Source of the DNA: Nomia melanderi
Lineage: Eukaryota > Arthropoda > Insecta > Hymenoptera > Halictidae
Direction: 5' to 3'
DNA: 64,000 bases
Assembly: GCF_051020985.1 (NCBI RefSeq)
Contig: NW_027475144.1
Span: 310,001-374,000, forward strand
Shown here: positions 23,185 to 36,350 of the stretch, one piece after another
How the letters are laid out: every line of letters starts with the position of its first letter
Numbering within the stretch: the stretch's first letter is position 1
Translations under genes and position numbers: made by a program
The notes under the pieces: model-generated
The model's database searches: none
Told to the model about the DNA's origin: nothing
The model's input: the letters and a program-made list of their open reading frames with translations, nothing else

Positions 23185-24055
23185 TCAGGGGAAAATCCAA
23201 TATATATCTGGTGATATCTCGGGTGCTATTAGAGATAGCGTAATAAACCAAAGTGAATTATCTGCAGGAGGCCCTGGCGCATGAATCTGTGCACGCGGGA
23301 ACGACCTCGGACCACCAGGGTCCGAGAAAACGACCGTCGCATGGGGCCGGACACTCAGGGACAGTGAAAAATCCAATATATATCTGCTGATATCTCGGGT
23401 GCTATTACAGATAGCGCAATAAATCAAAGTGCATTGTCTGTAGGAGGCCCTGGCGCATGAATCTGTGCAGAGGCAACGACCTCGGACGACCAGGAGCCGA
23501 GAAGACCACAGTCTCATGGGGCCGGACTCTCAGGGTCAGGGGAAAATCGAATATATATCTGGTGATATCTCGGGTGCTATTAGAGATAGCGCAATAAACC
23601 AAAGTGAATTATCTGCAGGAGGCCCTGGCGCATGAATCTGTGCACGCGGGTACGACCTCGGACCACCAGGGTCCGAGAAAACGACCGTCGCATGGGGCCG
23701 GACACTCAGGGACAGTGAAAAATCCAATATATATCTGCTGATATCTCGGGTGCTATTACAGATAGCGCAATAAATCAAAGTGCATTGTCTGTAGGAGGCC
23801 CTGGCGCATGAATCTGTGCAGCGGGAACGACCTCGGACCACCAGGGTCCGAGGAAACGACCGTCTCATGGGGCCGGACACTCAGGGTCAGTGAAAAATCC
23901 AATATATATCTGCTGATATCTCGGGTGTTATTACAGATAGCACAATAAATCAAAGTGCATTGTCTGTAGGAGGCCCTGGCGCATGAATCTGTGCAGCGGG
24001 AACGACCTCGGACCACCAGGGGCCGAAAAAACCACAGTCTCATGGGGCCGGACAC
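23185..24055 (+). repeat. Local tandem duplication, left copy (1227-bp spacing)
   Basis: Matches 24412-25282 at an offset of 1227 bp, which is seven monomers plus 2 bp. The 2 extra bases come from two monomers that carry an inserted base in GTGCACGCGGG (about 23291 and 23642). The markers CGTCGCATGGGG and AGGGACAGTG are shared by both copies. Confidence 0.75.
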
Positions 24056-24411
24056 TCAGGGTCAGGGTAAAATGCAATATATATCTGGTGATATCTCGGG
24101 TGCTATTACAGATAGCGCAATAAATCAAAGTGCATTACCTGTAGGAGGCCCTGGCGCATGAATCTCTGCAGCGGAAACGTCCTCGGACCTCCAGGGGCCG
24201 AGACAACGACCGTCTCATGGGGCCGGACACTCAGGGTCAGGGTGAAATCCAATATATATCTGGTGATATCTCGGGTGCTATTACAGATAGCGCAATAAAT
24301 CAAAGTGCATTACCTGTAGGAGGCCCTGGCGCATGAATCTGTGCAGAGGGAACGACCTCGGACGACCAGGGACCGAGAAAACCACAGTCTCATGGGGCCG
24401 GACTCTCAGGG

Positions 24412-25282
24412 TCAGGGGAAAATCGAATATATATCTGGTGATATCTCGGGTGCTATTAGAGATAGCGCAATAAACCAAAGTGAATTATCTGCAGGAGGCC
24501 CTGGCGCATGAATCTGTGCACGCGGGAACGACCTCGGACCACCAGGGTCCGAGAAAACGACCGTCGCATGGGGCCGGACACTCAGGGACAGTGAAAAATC
24601 CAATATATATCTGCTGATATCTCGGGTGCTATTACAGATAGCGCAATAAATCAAAGTGCATTGTCTGTAGGAGGCCCTGGCGCATGAATCTGTGCAGAGG
24701 CAACGACCTCGGACGACCAGGGGCCGAGAAGACCACAGTCTCATGGGGCCGGACTCTCAGGGTCAGGGGAAAATCGAATATATATCTGGTGATATCTCGG
24801 GTGCTATTAGAGATAGCGCAATAAACCAAAGTGAATTATCTGCAGGAGGCCCTGGCGCATGAATCTGTGCACGCGGGAACGACCTCGGACCACCAGGGTC
24901 CGAGAAATCGACCGTCGCATGGGGCCGGACACTCAGGGACAGTGAAAAATCCAATATATATCTGCTGATATCTCGGGTGCTATTACAGATAGCGCAATAA
25001 ATCAAAGTGCATTGTCTGTAGGAGGCCTTGGCGCATGAATCTGTGCAGCGGGAACGACCTCGGACCACCAGGGTCCGAGGAAACGACCGTCTCATGGGGC
25101 CGGACACTCAGGGTCAGTGAAAAATCCAATATATATCTGCTGATATCTCGGGTGCTATTACAGATAGCGCAATAAATCAAAGTGCATTGTCTGTAGGAGG
25201 CCCTGGCGCATGAATCTGTGCAGCGGGAACGACCTCGGACCACCAGGGGCCGAAAAAACCACAGTCTCATGGGGCCGGACAC
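24412..25282 (+). repeat. Local tandem duplication, right copy (1227-bp spacing)
   Basis: Right partner of 23185-24055. It has the same inserted-base monomers (about 24518 and 24869) and the same CGTCGCATGGGG markers, with a few private substitutions such as GAGAAATCGACC at about 24903. Confidence 0.75.
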
Positions 25283-28200
25283 TCAGGGTCAGGGGAAAAT
25301 CCAATATATATCTGGTGATATCTCGGGTGCTATTAGAGATAGCGCAATAAACCAAAGTGAATTATCTGCAGGAGGCCCTGGCGCATGAATCTGTGCAGCG
25401 GGAACGACCTCTGACCACCAGGGGCCGAAAAAACCACAGTCTCATGGGGCCGGTCACTCAGGGTCAGGGGAAAATCCAATATATATCTGGTGATATCTCG
25501 GGTGCTATTACAGATAGCGCAATAAATCAAAGTGCATTGTCTGTAGGAGGCCCTGGCGCATGAATCTGTGCAACGGGAACGCCCCCGGACCACCAGGGGC
25601 CGAGAAAACCACAGTCTCATGGGGCCGGACACTCAGGGTCAGGGGAAAATCCAATATATATCTGGTGATATCTCGGGTGCTATTAGAGATAGCGCAATAA
25701 ACCAAAGTGCATTGTCTGTAGGAGGCCCTGGCGCATGAATCTGTGCAGCGGGAACGACCTCGGACGACCAGGGGCCGAGAAAACCACAGTCTCATGGGGC
25801 CGGACACTCAGGGTCAGGGGAAAATCCAATATATATCTGGTGATATCTCGGCTGCTATTACCGATAGCGCAATAAATCAAAGTGCATTGTCTGTAGGAGG
25901 CCCTGGCGCATGAATCTGTGTAGCGGGAACGACCTCGGACGACCAGGGGCCGAGAAAACCACAGTCTCATGGGGCCGGACACTCAGGGTCAGGGGAAAAT
26001 CCAATATATATCTGGTGATATCTCGGCTGCTATTACCGATAGCGCAATAAATCAAAGTGCATTGTCTGTAGGAGGCCCTGGCGCATGAATCTGTGCAGCG
26101 GGAACGACCTCGGAACACCAGGAACCGAGAAAACCACCGTCTCATGGGGCCGGATACTCAGGGTCAGTGAAAAATCCAATATATATGTGGTGATATCTCG
26201 GGTGCTATTACAGATAGCGCAATAAATCAAAGTGAATTATCTGCAGTAGGCCCTGGCGCATGAATCTGTGCAGCGGGAACGACCTCGGTCCACCAGGGGC
26301 CGAGAAAACCACAGTCTCATGGGGCCGGACACTCAGGGTCAGGGGAAAATCCAATATATATCTGGTGATATCTCGGGTGCTATTACAGATGGCGCAATAA
26401 ATCAAAGTGCATTGTCTGTAGGAGGCCCTGGCGCACGAATCTGTGCAACGGGAACGCCCCCGGACCACCAGGGGCCGAGAAAACCACAGTCTCATGGGGC
26501 CGGACACTCAGGGTCAGGGGAAAATCCAATATATATCTGGTGATATCTCGGGTGCTATTAGAGATAGCGCAATAAACCAAAGTGCATTGTCTGTAGGAGG
26601 CCCTGGCGCATGAATCTGTGCAGCGGGAACGACCTCGGACGACCAGGGGCCGAGAAAACCACATTCTCATGGGGCCGGACATTCAGGGTCAGTGAAAAAT
26701 CCAATATATATGTGGTGATATCTCGGGTGCTATTACAGACAGCGCAATAAATCAAAGTGCATTGTCTGTAGGAGACCCTGGCGCATGAACCTGTGCAGCG
26801 GGAACGACCTCGGACCACCAGGGGCCGAGAAAACGACCGTCTCATGGGGCCGGACGCTCAGGGTCAGTGAAAAATCCAATATATATCTGGTGATATCTCG
26901 GGTGCTATTAGAGATAGCGCAATAAACCAAAGTGAATTATCTGCAGGAGGCCCTGGCGCATGAATCTGTGCAACGGGAACGACCTCGGACCACCAGGGGC
27001 CGAGAAAACGACCGTCTCATGGGGCCGGACACTCAGGGTCAGGGTAAAATCCAATATATATCAGGTGATATCTCGGGTGCTATTACAGATAGCGCAATAA
27101 ATCAAAGTGCATTGTCTGTAGGAGGCCCTGGCGCATGAATCTGTGCAGCGGGAACGACCTCGGACCACCAGGGGCCGAGAAAAGCACAGTCTCATGGGGC
27201 CGGACACTCAGGGTCAGGGTAAAATCCAATATATATCTGGTGATATCTCGGGTGCTATTAGAGATAGCACAATAAACCAAAGTGAATTATCTGCAGGAGG
27301 ACCTGGCGCATGAATCTGTGCAGCGGGAACGACCTCGGACCACCAGGGGCCGAGAAAACGACCGTCTCATGGGGCCTGACACTCAGGGTCTGTGTAAAAT
27401 CCAATATATATCTGCTGATATCTCGGGTGCTATTACAGATAGCGCAATAATTCAAAGTGCATTGTCTGTAGGAGGCCCTGGCGCATGAATCTGTGCAGCG
27501 GGAACGACCTCGGACCACCAGGGGCCGAGAAAACCACAGTCTCATGGGACCGGACACTCAGGGTCAGTGGAAAATCCAATATAGATCTGGTGATATCTCG
27601 GGTGCTATTACAGGTAGCGCAATAAATCAAAGTGCATTACCTGTAGGAGGCACTGGCGCATGAATCTGTGCAGCGGGAACGTCCTCGGACCTCCAGGGGC
27701 CGAGACAACGACCGTCTCATGGGGCCGGACACTCATGGTCAGGGTAAAATCCAATATATATCTGGTGATATCTCGGGTGCTATTACAGATAGCGCAATAA
27801 ATCAAAGTGCATTGTCTGTAGGAGGCCCTGGCGCATGAATCTGTGCAGCGGGAACGACCTCGGACCACCAGGGGCCGAGAAAAGCACAGTCTCATGGGGC
27901 CGGACACTCAGGGTCAGGGTAAAATCCAATATATATCGGGTGATATCTCGGGTGCTATTAGAGATAGCACAATAAACCAAAGTGAATTATCTGCAGGAGG
28001 CCCTGGCGCATGAATCTGTGCAGCGGGAACGACCTCGGACCACCAGGGGCCGAGAAAACGACCGTCTCATGGGGCCGGACACTCAGGGTCAGTGAAAAAT
28101 CCATTATATATCTGCTGATATCTCGGGTGCTATTACAGATAGCGCAATAAATCAAAGTGCATTGTCTGTAGGAGGCCCTGGCGCATGAATCTGTGCAGCG

Positions 28201-30449
28201 GGAACGACCTCGGACCACCAGGGGCCGAGAAAACCACAGTCTCATGGGGCCGGACACTCAGGGTCAGGGGAAAATCCAATATATATCTGGTGATATCTCG
28301 GGTGCTATTAGAGGTAGCGCAATAAACCAAAGTGAATTATCTGCAGGAGGCCCTGGCGCATGAATCTGTGCAGCGGGAACGACCTCGGACCACCAGGGGC
28401 CGAAAAAACCACAGTCTCATGGGGCCGGACACTCAGGGTCAGGGGAAAATCCAATATATATCTGGTGATATCTCGGGTGCTATTAGAGATAGCGCAATAA
28501 ACCAAAGTGAATTATCTGCAGGAGGCCCTGGCGCATGAATCTGTGCAGCGGGAACGACCTCGGAACACCAGGGACCGAGAAAACCACCGTCTCATGGGGC
28601 CGGACATTCAGGGTCAGTGAAAAATCCAATATATATGTGGTGATATCTCGGGTGCTATTACAGATAGCGCAATAAATCAAAGTGCATTGTCTGTAGGAGG
28701 CCCTGGCGCATGAATCTGTGCAGCGGGAACGACCTCGGACCACCAGGGGCCGAGAAAACCACAGTCTCATGGGGCCGGACACTCAGGGTCAGGGGAAAAT
28801 CCAATATATATCTGGTGATATCTCGGGTGCTATTAGAGGTAGCGCAATAAACCAAAGTGAATTATCTGCAGGAGGCCCTGGCGCGTGAATCTGTGCAGCG
28901 GGAACGACCTCGGACCACCAGGGGCCGAAAAAACCACAGTCTCATGGGGCCGGACACTCAGGGTCAGGGTAAAATCCAATATATATCTGGTGATATCTCG
29001 GGTGCTATTACAGATAGCGCAATAAATCAAAGTGCATTGTCTGTAGGAGGCCCTGGCGCATGACTCTGTGCAGCGGGAACGACCTCGGACCACCAGGGAC
29101 CGAGAAAACGACCGCCTCATGGAGCCGGACACTCAGGGTCAGTGAAAAATCCAATATATATCTGGTGATATCTCGGCTGCTATTACAGATAGCGCAATAA
29201 ATCAAAGTGCATTGTCTGTAGGAGGCCCTGGTGCATGAATCTGTGCAGCGGGAACGACCTTGGAACACCAGGGACCGAGAAAACCACCGTCTCATGGGGC
29301 CGGACACTCAGGGTCAGGGGAAAATCCAATATATATCTGGTGATATCTCGGGTGCTATTAGAGATAGCGCAATAAACCAAAGTGAATTATCTGCAGGAGG
29401 CCCTGGCGCATGAATCTGTGCAGCGGGAACGACCTCGGAACACCAGGGACCGAGAAAACCACCGTCTCATGGGGCCGGACATTCAGGGTCAGTGAAAAAT
29501 CCAATATATATGTGGTGATATCTCGGGTGCTATTACAGATAGCGCAATAAATCAAAGTGCATTGTCTGTAGGAGACCTTGGCGCATGAACCTGTGCAGCG
29601 GGAACGACCTCGGACTACCAGGGGCCGAGAAAACGACAGTCTCATGGGGCCGGACACTCAGGGTCAGGGGAAAATCCAATATAGATCTGGTGATATCTCG
29701 GGTGCTATTAGAGATAGCGCAATAAACCAAAGTGAATTATCTGCAGGAGGCCCTGGCGCATGAATCTGTGCAACGGGAACGTCCTCGGACCTCCAGGGGC
29801 CGAGACAACGACCGTCTCATGGGGCCGGACACTCAGGGTCAGGGTAAAATCCAATATATATCTGGTGATATCTCGGGTGCTATTACAGATAGCGCAATAA
29901 ATCAAAGTGCATTGTCTGTAGGAGGCCCTGGCGCATGAATCTGTGCACCGGGAACGACCTCGGACCACCAGGGGCCGAGAAAAGCACAGTCTCATGGGGC
30001 CGGACACTCAGGGTCAGGGTAAAATCCAATATATATCTGGTGATATCTCGGGTGCTATTAGAGATAGCACAATAAACCAAAGTGAATTATCTGCAGGAGG
30101 CCATGGCGCATGAATCTGTGCAGCGGGAACGACCTCGGACCACCAGGGGCCGAGAAAACGACCGTCTCATGGGGCCGGACACTCAGGGTCAGTGAAAAAT
30201 CCAGTATATATCTGCTGATATCTCGGGTGCTATTACAGATAGCGCAATAAATCAAAGTGCATTGTCCGTAGGAGTCCCTGGCGCATGAATCTGTGCAGCG
30301 GGAACGAGCTCGGACCACCAGGGGCCGAGAAAACCACAGTCTCATGGGGCCGGACACTCAGGGTCAGGGGAAAATCCAATATATATCTGGTGATATCCCG
30401 GGTGCTATTAGAGGTAGCGCAATAAACCAAAGTGAATTATCTGCAGGAG
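25283..30449 (+). repeat. Satellite stretch with partly alternating monomer types
   Basis: About 29 monomers of 175 bp. Types 1 and 2 (defined by ACAGATAG...TGCATT and AGAGATAG...TGAATT) often alternate, most clearly at about 28.8-30.4 kb, giving a loose 350-bp dimer rhythm. I see no long exact higher-order duplication here and no gene. Confidence 0.7.
28209..28229. repeat. Inverted repeat within monomer (representative)
   Basis: CTCGG and CCGAG arms, extended inward by CC and GG past one A-G mismatch, give a seven-pair stem with a five-base loop. The same 21-base palindromic stretch recurs once per monomer with few changes (CCGAAAA variants lose the outer pairs). A second, longer-range inverted pair in the same monomer is GGCCCTGG (28174-28181) with CCAGGGGCC (28218-28226). 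These could form hairpins in single strands or transcripts. No protein or function can be assigned. Confidence 0.6.
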
Positions 30450-33400
30450 GCCCTGGCGCATGAATCTGTGCATCGGGAACGACCTCGGACCACCAGGGGC
30501 CGAAAAAACCACAGTCTCATGGGGCCGGACACTCAGGGTCAGGGTAAAATCCAATATATATCTGGTGATATCTCGGGTGCTATTACAGATAGCGCAATAA
30601 ATCAAAGTGCATTGTCTGTAGGAGGCCCTAGCGCATGAATCTGTGCAGCGGGAACGACCTCGGACCACCAGGGGCCGAGAAAACGACCGTCTCATGGGGC
30701 CGGACACTCAGGGTCAGTGAAAAATCCATTATATATCTGCTGATATCTCGGGTGCTATTACAGATAGCGCAATAAATCAAAGTGCATTGTCTGTAGGAGG
30801 CCCTGGCGCATGAATCTGTGCAGCGGGAACGACCTCGGACCACCAGGGGCCGAGAAAACCACAGTCTCATGGGGCCGGACACTCAGGGTCAGGGGAAAAT
30901 CCAATATATATCTGGTGATATCTCGGGTGCTATTAGAGGTAGCGCAATAAACCAAAGTGAATTATCTGCAGGAGGCCCTGGCGCATGAATCTGTGCAGCG
31001 GGAACGACCTCGGACCCCCAGGGGCCGAGAAAACTACCGTCTCATGGGGCCGGTCACTCAGGATCAGTGAAAAATCCAATATATATCTGCTGATATCTCG
31101 GGTGCTATTACAGATAGCGCAATAAATCAAAGTGCATTGTATGTAGGAGGCCCTGGCACATGAATCTGTGCAGCGGGAACGACCTCGGACCACCAGGGGC
31201 CGAGAAAACGACCGTCTCATGGGGCCGGACACTCAGGGTCAGTGAAAAATCCAATATATATCTGCTGATATCTCGGGTGCTATTACAGATAGCGCAATAA
31301 ATAAAAGTGCATTGTCTGTAGGAGGCCCTGGCGCATGAATCTGAGCAGCGGGAACGACCTCGGACCACCAGGGGCCGAAAAAACCGCAGTCTCATGGGGC
31401 CGGACACTCAGGGTCAGGGTAAAATCCAAAATATATCTGGTGATATCTCGGGTGCTATTACAGATAGCGCAATAAATCAAAGTGCATTGTCTGTAGGAGG
31501 CCCTGCCGCATGAATCTGTGCAGCGGGAACGACCTCGGACCTCCAGGGGCGAGACAACCACCTTCTCATGGGGCCGGACACTCAGGGTCAGGGAAAAATC
31601 CAATATATAGCTGGTGATATCTCGGCTGCTATTACAGATAGCGCAATAAATCAAAGTGCATTACCTGTAGGAGGCCCTGGCGCATGAATCTGTGCAGCGG
31701 GAACGTCCTCGGACCTCCAGGGGCCGAGACAACGACCGTCTCATGGGGCCGGACACTCAGGGTCAGGGTAAAATCCAATATATATCTGGTGATATCTCGG
31801 GTGCTATTAGAGATAGCGCAATAAACCAAAGTGAATTGTCTGCAGGAGGCCCTAGCGCATGAATCTGTGCAGCGGGAACGACCTTGGACCACCAGGGGCC
31901 GAAAAAACCACAGTCTCATGGGGCCGGACACTCAGGGTCAGGGTAAAATCCAATATATATCTGGTGATATCTCGATTGCTATTAGAGATAGCGCAATAAA
32001 CCAAAGTGCATTGTCTGTAGGAGGCCCTGGCGCATGAATCTGTGCAGCCGGAACGACCTCGGAACACCAGGGACCGAGAAAACCACCGTCTCATGGGGCC
32101 GGACACTCAGGGTCAGTGAAAAATCCAATATATATGTGGTGATATCTCGGGTGCTATTACAGATAGCGCAATAAATCAAAGTGCACTGTCTGTAACGGGC
32201 CCTGGTGCATGAATCTGTGCAGCGGGAACGACCTCGGACCACCAGGGGCCGAGAAAACGACCGTCTCATGGGGCCGGACACTCAGGGTCAGTGAAAAATC
32301 CATTATATATCTGCTGATATCTCGGGTGCTATTACAGATAGCGCAATAAATCAAAGTGCATTGTCTGTAGGAGGCCCTGGCGCATGAATCTGTGCAGCGG
32401 GAACGACCTCGGACCACCAGGGGCCGAGAAAACCACAGTCTCATGGGGCCGGACACTCAGGGTCAGGGGAAAATCCAATATATATCTGGTGATATCTCGG
32501 GTGCTATTAGAGGTAGCGCAATAAACCAAAGTGAATTATCTGCAGGAGGCCCTGGCGCATGAATCTGTGCAGCGGGAACGACCTCGGACCCCCAGGGGCC
32601 GAGAAAACTACCGTCTCATGGGGCCGGTCACTCAGGATCAGTGAAAAATCCAATATATATCTGCTGATATCTCGGGTGCTATTACAGATAGCGCAATAAA
32701 TCAAAGTGCATTGTATGTAGGAGGCCCTGGCACATGAATCTGTGCAGCGGGAACGACCTCGGACCACCAGGGGCCGAAAAAACCGCAGTCTCATGGGGCC
32801 GGACACTCAGGGTCAGGGTAAAATCCAATATATATCTGGTGATATCTCGGGTGCTATTACAGATAGCGCAATAAATCAAAGTGCATTGTCTGTAGTAGGC
32901 CCTGGCGCTTGAATCTGTGCAGCGGGAACGACCTCGGACCACCAGGGGCCGAGAAAACGACCGCCTCATGGGGCCGGACACTCAGGGTCAGTGAAAAATC
33001 CAATATATATCTGGTGATATCTCGATTGCTATTACAGATAGCGCAATAAACCAAAGTGAATTATCTGCAGGAGGCCCTGGCGCATGAATCTGTGCAGCGG
33101 GAACGACCTCGGACCACCAGGGGCCGAGAAAACTACCGTCTCATGGGGCCGGTCACTCAGGATCAGTGAAAAATCCAATATATATCTGCTGATATCTCGG
33201 GTGCTATTAGAGATAGCGCAATAAACCAAAGTGAATTATCTGCAGGAGGTCCTGGCGCATGAATCTGTGCAGCGGGAACGACCTCGGACCACCAGGGGCC
33301 GAGAAAACGACCGTCTCATGGGGCCGGACACTCAGGGTCAGTGAAAAATCCAATATATATCTGCTGATATCTCGGGTGCTATTACAGATAGCGCAATAAA

Positions 33401-36350
33401 TCAAAGTGCATTGTCTGTAGGAGGCCCTGGCGCATGAATCTGAGCAGCGGGAACGACCTCGGACCACCAGGGGCCGAAAAAACCGCAGTCTCATGGGGCC
33501 GGACACTCAGGGTCAGGGTAAAATCCAAAATATATCTGGTGATATCTCGGGTGCTATTACAGATAGCGCAATAAATCAAAGTGCATTGTCTGTAGGAGGC
33601 CCTGCCGCATGAATCTGTGCAGCGGGAACGACCTCGGACCTCCAGGGGCGAGACAACCACCTTCTCATGGGGCCGGACACTCAGGGTCAGGGAAAAATCC
33701 AATATATAGCTGGTGATATCTCGGCTGCTATTACAGATAGCGCAATAAATCAAAGTGCATTACCTGTAGGAGGCCCTGGCGCATGAATCTGTGCAGCGGG
33801 AACGTCCTCGGACCTCCAGGGGCCGAGACAACGACCGTCTCATGGGGCCGGACACTCAGGGTCAGGGTAAAATCCAATATATATCTGGTGATATCTCGGG
33901 TGCTATTAGAGATAGCGCAATAAACCAAAGTGAATTGTCTGCAGGAGGCCCTGGCGCATGCATCTGTGCAGCGGGAACGACCTCGGACCACCAGGGGCCG
34001 AAAAAACCACAGTCTCATGGGGCCGGACACTCAGGGTCAGGGTAAAATCCAATATATATCTGGTGATATCTCGGGTGCAATTAGAGATAGCGCAATAAAC
34101 CAAAGTGCATTGTCTGTAGGAGGCCCTGGCGCATGAATCTGTGCAGCGGGAACGACCTTGGAACACCAGGGACCGAGAAAACCACCGTCTCATGGGGCCG
34201 GACACTCAGGGTCAGTGAAAAATCCAATATATATGTGGTGATATCTCGGGTGCTATTACAGATAGCGCAATAAATCAATGTGCATTGTCTGTAGGAGACC
34301 CTGGCGCATGAACCTGTGCAGCGGGAACGACCTCGGACCACCAGGGGCCGAGAAAACCACAGTCTCATGGGGCCGGACACTCAGGGTCAGGGGAAAATCC
34401 AATATATATCTGGTGATATTTCGGGTGCTATTAGAGATAGCGCAATAAACCAAAGTGAATTATCTGCAGGAGGCCCTGGCGCATGAATCTGTGCAGCGGG
34501 AACGACCTCGGACCACCAGGGGCCGAGAAAACTACCGTCTCATGGGGCCGGTCACTCAGGATCAGTGAAAAATCCAATATATATCTGCTGATATCTCGGG
34601 TGCTATTACAGATAGCGCAATAAATCAAAGTGCATTGTATGTAGTTGGCCCTGGCGCATGAATCTGTGCAGCGGGAACGACCTCGGACCACCAGGGGCCG
34701 AAAAAACCGCAGTCTCATCGGGCCGGACACTCAGGGTCAGGGTAAAATCCAATATATATCTGGTGATATCTCGGGTGCTATTACAGATAGCGCAATAAAT
34801 CAAAGTGCATTGTCTGTAGGAGGCCCTGGCACATGAATCTGTGCAGCGGGAACGACCTCGGACCACCAGGGGCCGAGAAAACCACAGTCTCATGGGGCCG
34901 GACACTCAGGGTCAGGGGAAAATCCAATATATATCTGGTGATATCTCGGGTGCTATTAGAGATAGCGCAATAAACCAAAGTGAATTGTCTGCAGGAGGCC
35001 CTGGCGCATGAATCTGTGCTGCGGGAACGACCTCGGACCACCAGGGGCCGAAAAAACCACAGTCTCATGGGGCCGGAAACTCAGGGTCAGGGTAAAATCC
35101 AATATATATCTGGTGATATCTCGGGTGCTATTACAGATAGCGAAATAAATCAAAGTGCATTGTCTGTAGGAGGCCCTGGCGCATGAATCTACTCAGCGGG
35201 AACGACCTCGGACCACCAGGGGCCGAGAAAACCACAGTCTCATGGGGCCGGACACTCAGGGTCAGGGGAAAATCCGATATATATCTGGTGATATCTCGGG
35301 TGTTATTAGAGATAGCGCAATAAACCAAAGTGCATTGTCTGTAGGAGACCCTGGCGCATGAACCTGTGCAGCGGGAACGACCTCGGACCACCAGGGTCCG
35401 AGAAAACGACCGTCTCATGGGGCCGGACACTCAGGGTCAGGGTAAAATCCAATATATATCTGGTGATATCTCGGGTGCTATTAGAGATAGCGCAATAAAC
35501 CAAAGTGAATTGTCTGCAGGAGGCCCTGGCGCATGAATCTGTGCAGCGGGAACGACCTCGGACCACCAGGGGCCGAAAAAACCACAGTCTCACGGGGCCG
35601 GACACTCAGGGTCAGGGTAAAATCCAATATATATCTGGTGATATCTCGGGTGCTATTAGAGATAGCGCAATAAACCAAAGTGCATTGTCTGTAGGAGGCC
35701 CTGGCGCATGAATCTGTGCAGCGGGAACGACCTTGGAACACCAGGTACCGAGAAAACCACCGTCTCATGGGGCCGGACACTCAGGGTCAGTGAAAAATCC
35801 AATATATATGTGGTGATATCTCGGGTGCTATTACAGATAGCGCAATAAATCAATGTGCATTGTCTGTAGGAGACCCTGGCGCATGAACCTGTGCAGCGGG
35901 ACCGACCTCGGACCACCAGGGGCCGAGAAAACCACAGTCTCATGGGGCCGGACACTCAGGGTCAGGGGAAAATCCAATATATATCTGGTGATATCTCGGG
36001 TGCTATTAGAGATAGCGCAATAAATCAAAGTGCATTGTCTGTAGGAGGCCCTGGCGCATGGATCTGTGCAGCGGGAACGACCTCGGACCACCAGGGGCCG
36101 AGAAAACCACAGTCTCATGGGGCCGGACACTCAGGGTCAGGGGAAAATCCAATATATATCTGGTGATATCTCGGGTGCTATTAGAGGTAGCGCAATAAAC
36201 CAAAGTGAATTATCTGCAGGAGGCCCTGGCGCGTGAATCTGTGCAGCGGGAACGACCTCGGACCACCAGGGGCCGAAAAAACCACAGTCTCATGGGGCCG
36301 GACACTCAGGGTCAGGGTAAAATCCAATATATATCTGGTGATATCTCGAT
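30450..36350 (+). repeat. Large segmental duplication inside array, left copy
   Basis: Matches 38322-43873. The offset is 7872 bp (45 monomers less 3 bp) up to about 33.2 kb and 7523 bp (43 monomers less 2 bp) from about 33.9 kb. The right copy thus lacks two monomers, one of them the 174-bp form. Shared rare markers include GCATCGGGAAC (30471 and 38343), CCCTAGCGC (30627 and 38499) and GATCAGTG after GGTCACTCAG. Within this copy, about 30.93-32.33 kb also matches 33.03-34.43 kb at offset 2099, an earlier 12-monomer duplication. Confidence 0.82.
31541..31550 (+). repeat. 174-bp monomer (1-bp deletion) marker
   Basis: This monomer reads CCAGGGGCGAGAC instead of CCAGGGGCCGAGAC. One C is missing, so the monomer is 174 bp, or 58 codons, and an open frame can pass from one monomer into the next without changing phase. 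The same lesion occurs near 33647, 36446, 39420, 46593, 47993, 50448 and 51842. A related form (AGGGATGAGAC) lies near 52890. Each coincides with an unusually long minus-strand open frame (123 or 157 codons). Confidence 0.85.

Larger units (their letters stand above)
16580..23880 (+). repeat. Transposon-bearing higher-order repeat, unit C
   Basis: Starts within a monomer with CATGATTCTGTG matching position about 220 of unit A (offset 16366). It matches unit B at offset 9496 to about 20250, lacks two monomers there, regains one, and then follows unit B at offset 9321 to about 23880. It therefore shares with B the stretch 13.9-14.56 kb that A does not have. The net one-monomer difference shows that whole monomers are gained and lost between copies. 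A few substitutions distinguish it (for example CAGGGACCGAG at about 19293). Confidence 0.84.

Noticed and set aside
28276..28290. CCAAT plus TATATA as a promoter in each monomer
   Set aside because: The match is short, AT-rich and repeated by descent. Without transcript starts it cannot be called a promoter.
28483..28782. Minus-strand open frames of 65-99 codons repeated through the array, and plus-strand frames of 60-117 codons
   Set aside because: They recur at 175-bp steps with the repeat, both strands are open together, and the frame rotates each monomer because 175 is not divisible by 3. No start context, codon bias or known domain was recognised.
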